DNA of 64,000 nt from Rutpela maculata. Lineage: Eukaryota > Arthropoda > Insecta > Coleoptera > Cerambycidae. A model generated the notes under the pieces. It was not told where the DNA came from and did no database searches. It saw only the letters and a list, made by a program, of their open reading frames with translations. Positions 22,121 through 32,608 of this stretch are shown here, piece by piece; the stretch's first letter is position 1, and each line of letters begins with the position of its first letter. The stretch spans positions 38,767,538 through 38,831,537 of the forward strand of contig OW386289.2 in the NCBI GenBank assembly GCA_936432065.2, read 5' to 3'. A program made the translations under genes and the position numbers.

Positions 22121-24974
22121 CCTGAACGTCCCGGTCAGGCAATTCAGCCTCTTTCACATACTTCGCCAGTCTATCCAAGTGTACGATCTTCATCTTGGAC
22201 TTTTTGTTTCGTTGAATACGATAGACGACATCATTAATTCGGGTAATAACAGTGTACGGTCCATCCCAAGGAGGTTGAAATTTCGGGGGTCTCCATTCCT
22301 TCCGCTGTGGGTTGTACAGCCAAACCAGATCCCCCACCTTGAATCCCCCTGTACTGGCATTCTGATCATAACGAGCCTTCAAGCGGTTACTAGTTCTGTT
22401 CATCTGCTCTCGATCATTCTTCGGCTGTTCTCGGCTTCCATTTCTGTAGTTGCTCATCGAAAATGGTTCTCCACGGGCAGCACAATTTTTACACTTGCGA
22501 CACCAGGCCTCCACATCCTGGCGACTATTAACCCAATAGAACTGTTCCCGTGCTCTACTCAATGTCTTGTTTATGCCGAAGTGTCTGCTGGATGTTTCAT
22601 TATGTGCTTCCTGGAGTACTTCTGGTACACGACACCTGGGAATCACTAGACGCATGGCAACCTGCTTCCCATCTGGGCTTTCCCATGCTCTCCTCAAAAG
22701 CCCATCTACGACCGTAAGTGAATCCCATTGTGACCATAAAGCCTTCAGCCCCACTTCTTTGTTGGAAACATCCTTCCATGCTGGACGCGTTCCCTCTTCT
22801 TTTGCTCTCAACATGGGTCCGATTTCTACATCGCGCAATTGCTCTTGCCTCAGAGTTTTCTTTGACCAACTCTCTGGAAGATCGACCTTGACAGTGTTGA
22901 CTTCAACCATGTTCGGCAATTTTCTCACCTTGCAATCTTCCTTGTCTGTTTTTCTGTATAATGCAGGAGTTTTGACTGCCTGCGTTGTCAACAGCCTGGT
23001 TTTCTCGCATTGGTCGTTCACTTTTGACAAACTAAATTGTTCGTTCCCAATCCTTAACATTCGCTTCCCTACGTCAACAATAAATCCATACTGTTCCATA
23101 ATGTCCAGTCCCAAAATGAAGTCATCCGTAATGTCAGCCACGATGACCCTGTGGTCGAACCTCAAATGCCCAATCTGCAAACCCAGGTCTACTTCTCCAT
23201 GAACCGTAGCCCTGTTCCCCGTAGCTGTCCGGACGATCACTTCTTCATTTTGCCTCTTGGTAATCTTTATGCCCGATATAAATCCTGGACGTACTATTGA
23301 TGACGTAGTACCTGTGTCGATGGTAAACAAACATTTTCTTCCGTTCACATATCCATGCAACAACAGTCTGCTTGCGATTCTTCGAAGCTGGGAAATCTTA
23401 ATTTCTCTGGGGGCACTGCATTCCCTAGCCAGAACAACCCCCCTGGTATTGTTTTCCTGCTCTTCTTCAAGATTCACAGCATTTATTCGACTCTCCGAAT
23501 TCTGCTGTCGACAGTCTCGTTTCATATGGCCCACCTTGCCGCAGTTGTAACATTTAATACCACCACTCGGCATTCCTTTATTTTGCTGTTTATCCTGCTT
23601 TCCTAGGCCATCCAATTTATCGAATAGTTTGGTAAACATTTTCTGCATCTCAGTCAACATAGGGTTCTGATTCATTTCTTGTTGCGATTCTTCGAGAGTC
23701 ACAGCTCGCACTCTCGACCTTGGAGTATCTCTGTAGGCGGCTTCTACTTCAAGTGCACGCACCAAAGCTTCGTTACTACTTTGGTGTCTTGTCAGCCTCA
23801 GAACTCGCCTGACCTCTTCGTCCCTTATGCCATCTAAAAAGGCCCCTACGGCTAATTGTTCCTGAAATTCTCTAGGTGCACTCGGATACGCCAGATGTGC
23901 CAGTCTCTCTATCGCAGCTTCGAATTCCTGTAAACTCTCTCCAGCCTTTTGTGTTCGTGATTTTAGCTGGGCTTGGTATACTTGGGCGAGATGTTGGTCG
24001 CCATATCTCAAGTCCAATGCAGCTTCCAAGACTTTGAAGTCCCTTTGTTTATCCACTGGGATAGTCTGAAGCAACTCTGAGGCCTGGCCCCTTAATGCCA
24101 GAACTAATGCCATGGCCTTTTCCTCGTTATCCCAGTTGTTCGCACATGCTGCTGCCTCAAACTGCCTCTTGTACGTCGTCCAGGAACTTTGGCCGTCAAA
24201 AGAAGGAGGTTTTAGTCGCTGACCCGATGATACCACCTGCTGGCTTCCTCTATCTCTCAACTGTCGTTTAAGCCGGTCTATTTCTCCCTTGACTTCTTCT
24301 TCGAACTCACTCATCTTTTCTTCAAACTGATTTACTTTTCCTTTTACTTGACCGACTTCGGTCTTGACTTCACCTACTTTATCTTCGACCTTATCTACTT
24401 TTTCTTCTACCTTGTTTATCTCTTCTTTGACTTCACTTTTGACAGAAATGATTGTGTCCTGTTGTATTTTTATTTGATCGCTCAGGATTTTCCTAAATTC
24501 CTCCTGGCGTCTTTCTTCCAAGTCTTCCATTATTTTTCTGAGTTCGTCTTTTTCCTCTTGACGTTGTCTTTCTTGCTCTTCTTTCTCCTCTTGCTGTCGT
24601 ATCTTCAGGTCCTCCATCATTTCTCTCAATTCGGCTTTTTCTTCTTGGCGTCTTGTTTCTTCATCCTCTTTTTCTTTCTGACGTCTTGTTTCTTCATCCT
24701 CTTTTTCTTTCTGACGTCTTGTTTCTTCATCCTCTTTTTCTTTCTGACGTCTTCTTTCTTCATCCTCTTTTTCTTTCTGACGTCTTATTTCCTGATCTTC
24801 CATAATTTTCTTTAATTCGTCCCTTTCTTCTTGACGCCGTTTTTCTTCCTGCTGGCGTTTTCTTTCTTGCTCTTCTTTATCTTCCTGCCGTTGCTGAGCC
24901 ATCATTTTTTGGAATTGTTCGAATAAGTCCTGTATTTGTTTATCGGATGCCATACTTCTTGTTGTTACGGGCAT
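22116..24974 (-). CDS. Gag-protease-integrase-ends fusion polyprotein lacking RT, RNase H and integrase core
   Basis: A continuous 952-codon frame. Residues ~20-245 are a charged coiled coil with an 11-residue RRQKEKEDEET-like repeat (four copies, 33 bp units at about 24650-24790). A gag region follows (PPSFDGQSSWTTYKRQFEAA and RTQKAGESLQEFEAAIERLA), then a CCHC zinc knuckle (CYNCGKVGHMKRDC, about 474-487) and an aspartic protease (IDTGTTSS, about 551). Sequence then jumps to the segment that normally follows RNase H, the H2C2 zinc domain of integrase (H..H..C..C, about 790-830), and, after a second jump at about 835, the integrase C-terminal domain (VGDLVWLYNP, about 877). Both junctions keep the frame. 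Such a protein could form particles and process itself, but cannot copy or integrate DNA without help. Confidence 0.92.
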   Translation of the reverse strand: MPVTTRSMASDKQIQDLFEQFQKMMAQQRQEDKEEQERKRQQEEKRRQEERDELKKIMEDQEIRRQKEKEDEERRRQKEKEDEETRRQKEKEDEETRRQKEKEDEETRRQEEKAELREMMEDLKIRQQEEKEEQERQRQEEKDELRKIMEDLEERRQEEFRKILSDQIKIQQDTIISVKSEVKEEINKVEEKVDKVEDKVGEVKTEVGQVKGKVNQFEEKMSEFEEEVKGEIDRLKRQLRDRGSQQVVSSGQRLKPPSFDGQSSWTTYKRQFEAAACANNWDNEEKAMALVLALRGQASELLQTIPVDKQRDFKVLEAALDLRYGDQHLAQVYQAQLKSRTQKAGESLQEFEAAIERLAHLAYPSAPREFQEQLAVGAFLDGIRDEEVRRVLRLTRHQSSNEALVRALEVEAAYRDTPRSRVRAVTLEESQQEMNQNPMLTEMQKMFTKLFDKLDGLGKQDKQQNKGMPSGGIKCYNCGKVGHMKRDCRQQNSESRINAVNLEEEQENNTRGVVLARECSAPREIKISQLRRIASRLLLHGYVNGRKCLFTIDTGTTSSIVRPGFISGIKITKRQNEEVIVRTATGNRATVHGEVDLGLQIGHLRFDHRVIVADITDDFILGLDIMEQYGFIVDVGKRMLRIGNEQFSLSKVNDQCEKTRLLTTQAVKTPALYRKTDKEDCKVRKLPNMVEVNTVKVDLPESWSKKTLRQEQLRDVEIGPMLRAKEEGTRPAWKDVSNKEVGLKALWSQWDSLTVVDGLLRRAWESPDGKQVAMRLVIPRCRVPEVLQEAHNETSSRHFGINKTLSRAREQFYWVNSRQDVEAWCRKCKNCAARGEPFSMSNYRNGSREQPKNDREQMNRTSNRLKARYDQNASTGGFKVGDLVWLYNPQRKEWRPPKFQPPWDGPYTVITRINDVVYRIQRNKKSKMKIVHLDRLAKYVKEAELPDRDVQA

Positions 24975-25384
24975 ACGATGAAATTAAAATAAAATAAATT
25001 TAACTGTCACGTCAATATCGGTAATGGAACTTTTCAGACAAATCTCGAAATAGCACGAAAAAGTCTTATCCAGAGTCTTTTGTCACTATCCAGTTCAGAG
25101 AATTTAATAATCTCCACTAATGTCCAAATAGAAAAGTTCTAGAAATTTTCACGCACTAAATGAGTCTTTTTCAGTGTCTCTATCACTTCTCAGTTCAAAG
25201 GATTTAATTATCACACTAATGTCCTAATAAAATGTTCTACAATGTCTCAAAAATGCACTTAACACTATTTTCCTGTTCGAAAATAACCCTCGAACAATGT
25301 CCAGTAAATTAGTCCTGTGTTAGCACTAACCCTCGAGAATCCTTCTCGAACACTCCAGCACAACTTCAGAGCTCCTCTTGTCAT

Positions 25385-25407
25385 AAAATTCCGCTTTCTG
25401 ACACCAA
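25385..25407 (-). promoter_or_regulatory. Primer-binding site for minus-strand DNA synthesis
   Basis: Immediately after the 5' LTR on the minus strand, separated by a few bases, is TTGGTGTCAGAAAGCGG. The TGGTGTCAGA core resembles the primer sites of Gypsy-type elements primed by a leucine tRNA; the tRNA identity is inferred. Confidence 0.65.
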
Positions 25408-25409
25408 TT

Positions 25410-25873
25410 TGTCGCGTGTTTCCACCCTTAGGAAACTACCCCTTGCAAATTCCGTGGGTTCCAAAAATTATAACAAGAGATGTCCACTAACACACTTTAT
25501 TAAATATTTACTGGATACTTCACAATACTATTATTAATTTAAATACACTTTACTGACTAAAATCACAATGTTTATTACTTTGTTTATCTTTGAACTCTTA
25601 ACCTCACTTCTATACTTTCTCAACTTTCTGAACTTTCTGAACTTCTCGCCGACAATGCGATCGCTCTTTTATACCTAAAAATGACAGATCTCGATTGTTC
25701 TGTGATGACGCCACCATTCTCTCGATAATTCCAGATGTCACTTTGGAATCTTCTGGTAGGTTCTTTTTCGAGTAGGTGCAAATACACTACATTCATTCAG
25801 ACATTCGATCTGTTGAAGTCTGCCTACTTTTTAGTAACATAACCTTAAATTTTAAGGGGTGCAACATATTACA
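25410..25873 (-). repeat. 5' LTR
   Basis: 464 bp partner of the 3' LTR; it would hold the promoter for the minus-strand transcript. It ends ACGCGACA on the minus strand, directly before the primer-binding region. Confidence 0.93.
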
Positions 25874-27178
25874 ATATGTTATTAATTTATGGAAAATGCA
25901 GTAAAAATGCAAAAGCAGCCAAACGTATGTATCAATTACAATTTCCAAACAGACCACAATCCGGTCGCAAGACTTTTTCCAATTTAAAGTTGAAACGTTA
26001 AAGAATACGAACAGCAAGAACCCAGGAGAATACAGCTTTAGTTTTACAAACCGTTAACAATGATCCCCACTCATCATTGCGACAAATAAGAGCCTCCGCC
26101 AATGTATCACTATCGTCGTGCCAAAGAATCTTAAAAGAAAATAAGTACTTTCCATATAAACCACACTTATTTCATCATTTACTACCTACGGACTATGATG
26201 GTCACTAAACCTTTCTTGCTGAGTTTTCTATTCTTTATGAAGAAAATTGTAATTTTCTTAAAAATGTACTATGGAGTGACGAAGGTTTCACAGTTTCACA
26301 GTAACGGCACTATTACAAAATATAACTGTAGATATTGGTCGGAAAATAACCCAAGATGGATGATTCGAACAAGAAACCAAACTGTGTTCAGCGTAAATGT
26401 ATGGTGTGGTTTTTTGAATGGTTATATTATAGGTCCGTTTCTATACCATGAAAATTTAACTGGTGTGTGTTATTTAAGATTTTTAGAAAATGTTCCCCAC
26501 AACAGAGCTGAAATTTGGTTTCAGCAAGATGGCGCCCCACCCCACAACTTTAATATTGTTGTAAATTATTTGAATGACACGTTTCCAAGGCGCTGGATTG
26601 GCACCTCAGGACCGATTAGATGGCCCGCACGTTCTCCGGACTTGACCTCTCTTGGGTGTATCAAGAGCCAATAGAAGATATGGCAGATGTGTACAATAAA
26701 ATCTATGCTTGCGCTGGTGCAATTAATAAACATACATTATTAAGGACATGTAACGAAGAATTGTTACATCGCTTTGATATGTCTGTTTAAATTTCTCAAT
26801 TTAAAATAATTTCCGGTAAAATCGGAAGTGCTATTAATCAAGATTAAAAAGTTACAGCAATTAAAATAAAAAATATAACACTTAAAAATTAGACAATAAA
26901 ATTAAAATAACTCAAAAACTACTGCAGATCTGACTTTTTGGAATGAGAACAATTTTGGTTAAAATTTAATTCTTAATCGAATGGCATATGTTTCAAAACT
27001 TCCTTGATCGAAAAGTATTTTTAAACTGCAGTGCCATCTCTGGTAATAAAGTTATAATAGTAAATTGTACTTCCCGAAGAAGACATTAACCATAGAAATC
27101 CGCTACCGTTTACAGAATAAAAATATATTTCTTAGTTTCCGAATTATCGGCTGTGGGAATGTTAACTGAAACACACTT

Positions 27179-27509
27179 TATATGTATGTGCAAAACTAGA
27201 CATGCATTCAGAAAATGAAAAATAATATTTCTGGTGTTGCGTCTTTATCTAATTCGAATACCTGTCTCATTCTCTTGGCCATTGGTGTTTTTTCACATGA
27301 TTCAATTAACGTGTTATTGGAAAGGTATATAGTATACAATTTTGCAGATTTAGTTTTACTATTTTACTGCTTACAGGGTGTATAAGGTTGAAGAATTTGT
27401 TTAGTTTTAAATATAAATACAATTTTTAACTTTGTTAATTGAAATTAGTTAAATTCCGCTAGGACGTTAATATTAATTAGATAAAATAAATAAATTTAAT
27501 AATGTAACA
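27179..27509. other. Unassigned stretch
   Basis: No coding or repeat feature recognised between the mariner-type element and the next relic. Confidence 0.5.
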
Positions 27510-27762
27510 AGTCCCCGGGTAACGGAAACACTGGAATGGTCCATTAGAATCATTAGATCCCCAGATTTAACACCTCTCAACTTTTCCTTTGGTGTTTGCA
27601 AAGAAGTACTACAATGATCTGGTCAACGTGCAAGACTTAAAAGAAATATACGAAATGAAATTATTCGCTTACCTTACGATAGCCACGAAAATACCGTAAG
27701 AGGTTTCGGGGATCGTCTGGACAACTATGTGGTTGTAGACATAGCACAGTTTACGCACTTTT
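27510..27762 (+). pseudogene. Tc1/mariner transposase C-terminal relic
   Basis: A short segment carries RSPDLTPLNFSFGV, the end of the catalytic domain of the same transposase class as at 26640 and 34110, followed by a decayed C-terminus with stops. No TIRs were found around it. Confidence 0.65.
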
Positions 27763-28399
27763 TTCGATATTTTATTTTAGACTTCGTCCTCCTTTTTTTT
27801 TTAATGAAATTTTGAATCGCGGTCGTGAATGCAATTGATTTCTATTAATGTTGTCACACAGATTATAGATCTCAATTTGCAACTGTAGGGCGTGTGTCTT
27901 TTTTGTCATTAGAAATGAAAGTTGAAGAATGCATTTTATCGCGATTTCGAAGGACTTAGAATTTACTTTTCGACGTTTTTGCACACATTTAAGAAGACAA
28001 ATCAGTAAAAATGATTACCCAATTCGATTATCCATCGCAGTCCCATAAATTGTTGTAAACAAATTCAGTTATTTATTTTTCAAAATTCCCAAATGCATCG
28101 AATCGTTTCAAAATAGGTACCAAAAAGTGTCTCGCGTGGTGAAAAGTTTTCACCTAATATTTTGAAAGAATTTTGTTCGAACATTCGAGGCAATAATTTA
28201 TTTAACGAAACAGAATTATTGGAGATCCTCCAATTGTTCTGTCAATCCATCATTATGAGGCAACACCCTAAACAAACATGAGTTAGTTAACATTGAGCAT
28301 GACTATAATACTCGTTTCAGAATAACATCATCTGTGGTACTAATCTCAAAAAACGAAATCCCAAAAATGTTTTACTTATCTAAGGCCAAAGACAAGCAA
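27763..28399. other. Unassigned stretch
   Basis: Nothing recognisable; small ORFs here have no family resemblance. Confidence 0.5.
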
Positions 28400-28795
28400 A
28401 TAAATTCATCACTTATTGTCAAAGAATGCTATAAGGCTTCTCGAACTCGAAAAGTCCGACATAAGGCTGATGACAGGCCTTTTAACAGGCCACTGCCCCT
28501 TAAGATACCATCTTAAGAACATGGGGAAGGCAGACAACGATTCGTAGTAGATTAATAGAAACTGCGGAACATATTCTTTGCGAATGCTAGTCCACACTAG
28601 GCTAAAATACCTAGAAAAGATGGAACTAACACCTGAAGATATAGGGAAATTAGCCCCCAGGAAAATCACAAGCTTTATACAAAGCTTGGGAGTCCTGGGC
28701 AACAACTAATTGTAGGGTAAGTCACAAAAGATCTTTTCAGGTCGATATGAAGTAGGACTGAAAGAGCCGATCTACAATCTACAATCTATCTAGGG
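28400..28795 (+). pseudogene. C-terminal tail of an I/LOA-like non-LTR retrotransposon
   Basis: In broken plus-strand frames I read ETAEHILCEC, the cysteine-rich tail after RNase H or RT in several non-LTR clades, followed by KITSFIQSLGVLG. It ends with a short CTACAAT duplication at about 28770-28785. Only the last ~100 codons remain. Clade assignment is tentative. Confidence 0.55.
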
Positions 28796-29831
28796 CCAAA
28801 ATATGCTTTCCCCATTATTAAAACAAATGAATTCTGTAAAACTTTAAAAAACCACCTCAAAAAATGGATAAGTAACCAGCCTCATCTAAAAATTCGTGAA
28901 TTGATGGACATCAAATTATAAATCATTTTCCAGGTTAGAAATTTTTAGTAAATCATGAAAAAAAATAGTAGTCTGTAGTATCTTTTTCCCATATTTTAAT
29001 CATGTTTATTACAATTCAGGCGTTTTAGTTGTAAAATTGACCTCTGTGCTAAAGGGTCTCGCCAGTTAAGTATATGGAATTGGGCCCAGCGGCTTATTGG
29101 GCTATTCATTCACATGCATGTTGCTTATGACTAGGAATGCTCAATAAAATATATAATAAACCTCTATCCCCTATATTAGCAGAGTTATGGGGGTAACAAC
29201 CCTCAACTTTAAAATTAATTTTTTTCAAAACTATTGAAGATAATTAATTGAAATTAATAGGAGACGTTGATATAAAATAGCTTTATATTTTACATTTTTT
29301 TACATTCCTATTATCATTTTTTTCATCATTTAGTATATAAAAAAAATTATTTAATTTTTGAGGGTGCTGTTTTTATATCAACCCCTCGAGTAACACCTAC
29401 CAAAAAAATATATATTATTTAACACTAAAAATTACTTCAAGGTCAAATTGGGAGAAGATGCTTAAAAATATAAATCTAGGTAATGAACACAGGCACACAA
29501 AAAAAATTTAAGTGCGAAGACTTAGACCACTTAATTCCTACTCATTTGGAAGCTAATAATCAAAAAAATATGCTACTACTTTTAGCTTGGCTCTCAATTA
29601 TTTTTTTTTGCTTCAGAAGTATTGATTTTATTAGACAATATGGTTAGGCCATTTTAATTAATCCCAGTAATATCTCTTCAGGATGGGACACTAGCGAAAA
29701 ATGCTTCAGAAAAAAGTTGTTCCGTTCAGAGTGGGGCATCTTTTGGGTAGAATAATTTTTCAAGTCCCACCCCTGATAAGCTTTTGAATTTTTAATGGCA
29801 CTCTCCACTTTTGATCGCGTACTCTGATTCT
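28796..29831. other. Unassigned stretch
   Basis: No coding feature seen. From about 29680 the sequence carries a diverged partial copy of motifs in the palindrome that follows. Confidence 0.5.
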
Positions 29832-30150
29832 ACGAAAAAAATTACATAACTTTTGTACCAAACATTTTTTTCTCCCCCCCACCCTGATGAGCGGGGACGG
29901 AGTGGTAACTTTCGAATTTTCAAAAACCTACAGAGGAACATCTCTGAGCTAGGGCATCTTTAGGTAAAAATGTTTCAAACAAAAGTTGTTTAGTTCAGAT
30001 AGGGGCATATTTTGCTTGAAACATTTTTCCTAAAAATGCTCTAGTTGAGAGATGTTCGTCTGTAGGATTTTGAAAAATCGAAAGTTACACCGCCATCAGA
30101 GTGGGGGGAGAAAAAAATGTTTGGTACAAAAGTTATGCAATTTTTTGCAG
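29832..30150. repeat. ~320 bp palindromic (foldback) sequence
   Basis: The left half contains ACTTTTGTACCAAACATTTT and a C-run, both mirrored in the right half (about 30110-30145). AGAGGAACATCTCTGAGCTA on the left matches the inverse of the right near 30040-30060. Spacer about 20 bases around 29990-30005. It looks like a MITE of the single-hairpin kind. Confidence 0.75.
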
Positions 30151-30395
30151 TTACCATCAGCACCAGACCTATTGTTAAATTCAATTTTTTGCAACTGTAC
30201 GAAGAGTTTTGCAGGAAAATGTAGCTGTAGGAAATTAGGACTGATTTGCTCAACAGCTTGTGGCCATTACCACGGTCACTTCTGCTTGAATACCGCACCT
30301 ATAATTGCTATAAATGACGAAGTGGACGACGTAGAATCTTATCAGAATGAAAGTAATGACAACGATTTGTCATTGGACGATAAGATATGGTAGAT
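30150..30395 (+). pseudogene. Cys-rich C-terminal tail of a PIN/FLAP-nuclease-like multicopy protein
   Basis: The reading frame at about 30160-30393 contains APDLLLNSIFCNC, then CSCRKLGLICSTACGH and FCLN, followed by an acidic tail ending in a stop. This arrangement of cysteines is the C-terminal end of a large uncharacterised protein family that is repeated many times in metazoan genomes and whose main domain is PIN-like. The PIN part is absent here. A fuller copy lies at 56270-57745. The first part of the ORF (from 30052) belongs to the palindrome and is not this protein. Confidence 0.6.
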
Positions 30396-30670
30396 ATCCA
30401 AACAGAGGCTGCAACCAGACTTATCTGTTAAATAGGTTCAACTTCGACTCATTACAATTTAGAAGGCAATTTTACGCTGTAAAATTTCTGTATTTGCTTA
30501 TACACAACGGGGTTGACTGCCCTCCTGCACTAAGCCAGTTCAACTTTTTGGTTCCAAGAGCCGCCAGTCGCAACCCTCTCACATTTTATTGTCAACCGGC
30601 GTGAACTAATATAATGCTGAAGTCTCCTATATTCGTTACTTGCGCTAACTACAATTGGGTTGTTGCACTA
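30396..30670 (+). pseudogene. Non-LTR retrotransposon RT C-terminal fragment
   Basis: The frame around 30425-30604 reads LQFRRQFYAVKFLYLLIHNG, VDCPPALSQFNFLVPR and later TNIMLKSP beyond a stop at 30602. This is the late RT region of R1/Jockey-related elements. No palm or endonuclease remains and there is no microsatellite tail. Confidence 0.65.
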
Positions 30671-32606
30671 AGTTAAAATTTGAGGAGAATCTATGTTAAA
30701 CAATAACAATTATTCATAAAAAATCATTAGAAACATGTAGAAGTTGAAAAGAAAGTCTTATAATATTATAATATTAATTACAAAAATACATGCATTTAAA
30801 ACGGAGATGACATAATAACGGCAGTCTGTAGAGAAGTTAGTTATAAAACGACGAGAAACGGGTACTAATTTAGAAACTCACTGATAGCGACGGAGAGAAA
30901 AGACAATCACGACAGTTTAATCTGACATTATATTTAACGTCACATTCAACTGACGTTCATAGGTTACAATTCGGTATGGTTTAACAGCATCTAGTTATGG
31001 ATAAATATAAGTACAGATAGTGTTTTCTGCCGTACTGTGTAAATAATACCACCAGAAAAACTGTTGTGTTCCAATAATAAACGCTGAACGTACCTAATAA
31101 TGAATGATTCAAAGCCACCAGAGAAGGACCAAGTCTTCTTATTGTGGAGACCATTTCAATGTCAAGTAAAGTAACAAATTACAATGTATTCTAAGCGTTT
31201 TATTTGTGGTAAGTTGTATCTTAATGTAGGAATTTGATTTTTAATATGGGTTTATGTTGTAGGAAAAACGGCTGCATTACAAGACTTGTGTAGCGTTCTA
31301 GCTGTTACAAATTTAAATTACCCGCCAAACTGGTGGATAAAACAGGGTGTATTACTGTATTCTTAACGGCTCTAAATTAGAATGTTATTCATTCATGCTT
31401 TGACATCCTAAAAGGAGGGAAATGGCTTTAATCTGCTTTTATGTATGTTATCTAGTTTATGTTGGAATAAAGTGCAGTTGTTTTTGTTAGCTATTGATTA
31501 TTTATGAAGCTCCCTAGACGTCCCGAAATACTAGGATGATCAATAAATTAAGAAAGGAAATTTAAAAACTCGCCGTTGAAACGAACTGAAAGTCGTCTAA
31601 AGTCGGTGAACACAATCAGTCGGAAATGGCTACGAATGCGTTGGATTGTAGTTATAAATGCCCTTTGAATTATGTGTGTTATAAATACATATCATTGGTT
31701 ATTGCTTAGATTGATACTAGCATAAAGTACTTACCTATTTATTATTTTTTGTTATAATACAGACCTTTCTTGATATCTTCGTAAGTCTCATTGTGACACT
31801 TCTTAGAAGTGAGTCTCAGTGAATAATAAATAATTTCTTTAGTAGATAAACTTATTTTGTTGTTTTCAGTTAGATACGCATGTATATAGTTAATAGGAAA
31901 TAAAACAATGAAAAGGAAATATTTAATAAAATACATATTAGACAAATTTGTAATATTAATATACGATAAGACAAAGGAAGTTCTTGCAGAAATTATAATA
32001 GTTTGTACTGTCTATTGCTGCTGTAACGTAAGTACCTTGCAGCATTTGCACTTTCAACTATTGCAATGTCAAAACGATCGTCTCTTTTTAAAAATTCGCT
32101 GACCATAAATATATCTACCGCAAGTAGAATGTCAGAATTAGCTTTTACAGATATACTGCCTTAGTCGTTTTGTAAAAAAATATTAACAGTAACTGCAAAC
32201 ATCAATCACTGCTAGCTAAACGTCAAATTTACTTTTGACATATGAGGTTATTTTCTTTCTTGTCAGCAATGTCAACTTATTCGTCTTCATCTGTTCTGCT
32301 TATAAGTTCACATCTAACTGCCGTTATGATGTCACTACCGTTTTCGCGGCACATTCAAATAGTCGAAGTTTAACAATTTTTTAAAATATGTTGCGCTAAG
32401 AATTTTTCTTCCAAAATAAATATATAACTAAATTAAGTCCTCCACTACCATATTTCACCATTTTTGAAAATTCGTCAACAACCCAATTCAGTTTGTGATA
32501 CTTGTTATAAGTCAATACAACTCATAAGAATTGCAGCGTCCCATAATGTTAATGTTAAAATAATATAAACATGTAGGGCAATTAATTTTATATTGTTTGT
32601 CACTTA
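30671..32606. other. Unassigned stretch of about 1.9 kb
   Basis: No ORF above about 67 codons, no recognisable RNA gene and no long repeat. It is the best candidate for unique host DNA in the left half, together with 36229-38480. Confidence 0.5.
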
Positions 32607-32608
32607 TA

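Larger units (their letters stand above)
21641..25873 (-). mobile_element. Complete but deleted Gypsy-type LTR retrotransposon (minus strand), 4233 bp
   Basis: Two 464 bp LTRs (21641-22104 and 25410-25873) differ at only two adjacent bases that I can see. They start TG and end CA on the minus strand and are flanked by the 4 bp duplication ATAT (21637-21640, 25874-25877). A purine-rich tract precedes the 3' LTR and a primer-binding-like sequence follows the 5' LTR. The internal part is one 952-codon ORF from which RT, RNase H and the integrase core are missing. The element is inserted in the transposase gene of the 21055-27178 transposon. Confidence 0.93.
21609..26790 (+). pseudogene. Transposase of the DD41D element, interrupted and frameshifted
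   Basis: A start codon at 21609 opens about 11 codons before the LTR insertion. The gene resumes at 25878 with a helix-turn-helix-like region, then a WSDEG motif (first catalytic Asp, about 26270), NVWCGFLNG, WFQQDGAPPH (second Asp, about 26525) and ARSPDLTS near 26640. The third acidic position, expected 42 residues after the second Asp, is replaced where a small deletion follows LTS. At least one frameshift lies between the WSDEG and NVWCG blocks, and there is an in-frame stop near 26000. The product would be inactive. Its neighbour at 32609-34855 belongs to the same class. Confidence 0.8.
21055..27178 (+). mobile_element. DD41D Tc1/mariner-type transposon with long TIRs, split by an LTR element
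   Basis: The ends, CAGTGTATTTTAGTTAACAT at 21055 and its inverse (one terminal base differing) ending at 27178, are each flanked by TA. The TIRs are long, about 400 bp. Without the nested LTR element (21641-25873 plus a 4 bp duplication) the transposon would be about 1.9 kb. The transposase lies between the TIRs and is disrupted. The class follows from TA targets plus transposase motifs. Confidence 0.85.

Noticed and set aside
24348..24815. 155-codon Phe/Leu-rich plus-strand ORF looking like membrane segments
   Set aside because: It is the antisense of the Glu/Lys-rich coiled coil of the 952-codon gag-fusion ORF.
29880..29920. CTGATGAG motif near 29889 as another hammerhead
   Set aside because: There is no matching GAAA core or paired stems at the right distance; it lies in the arm of a palindrome.
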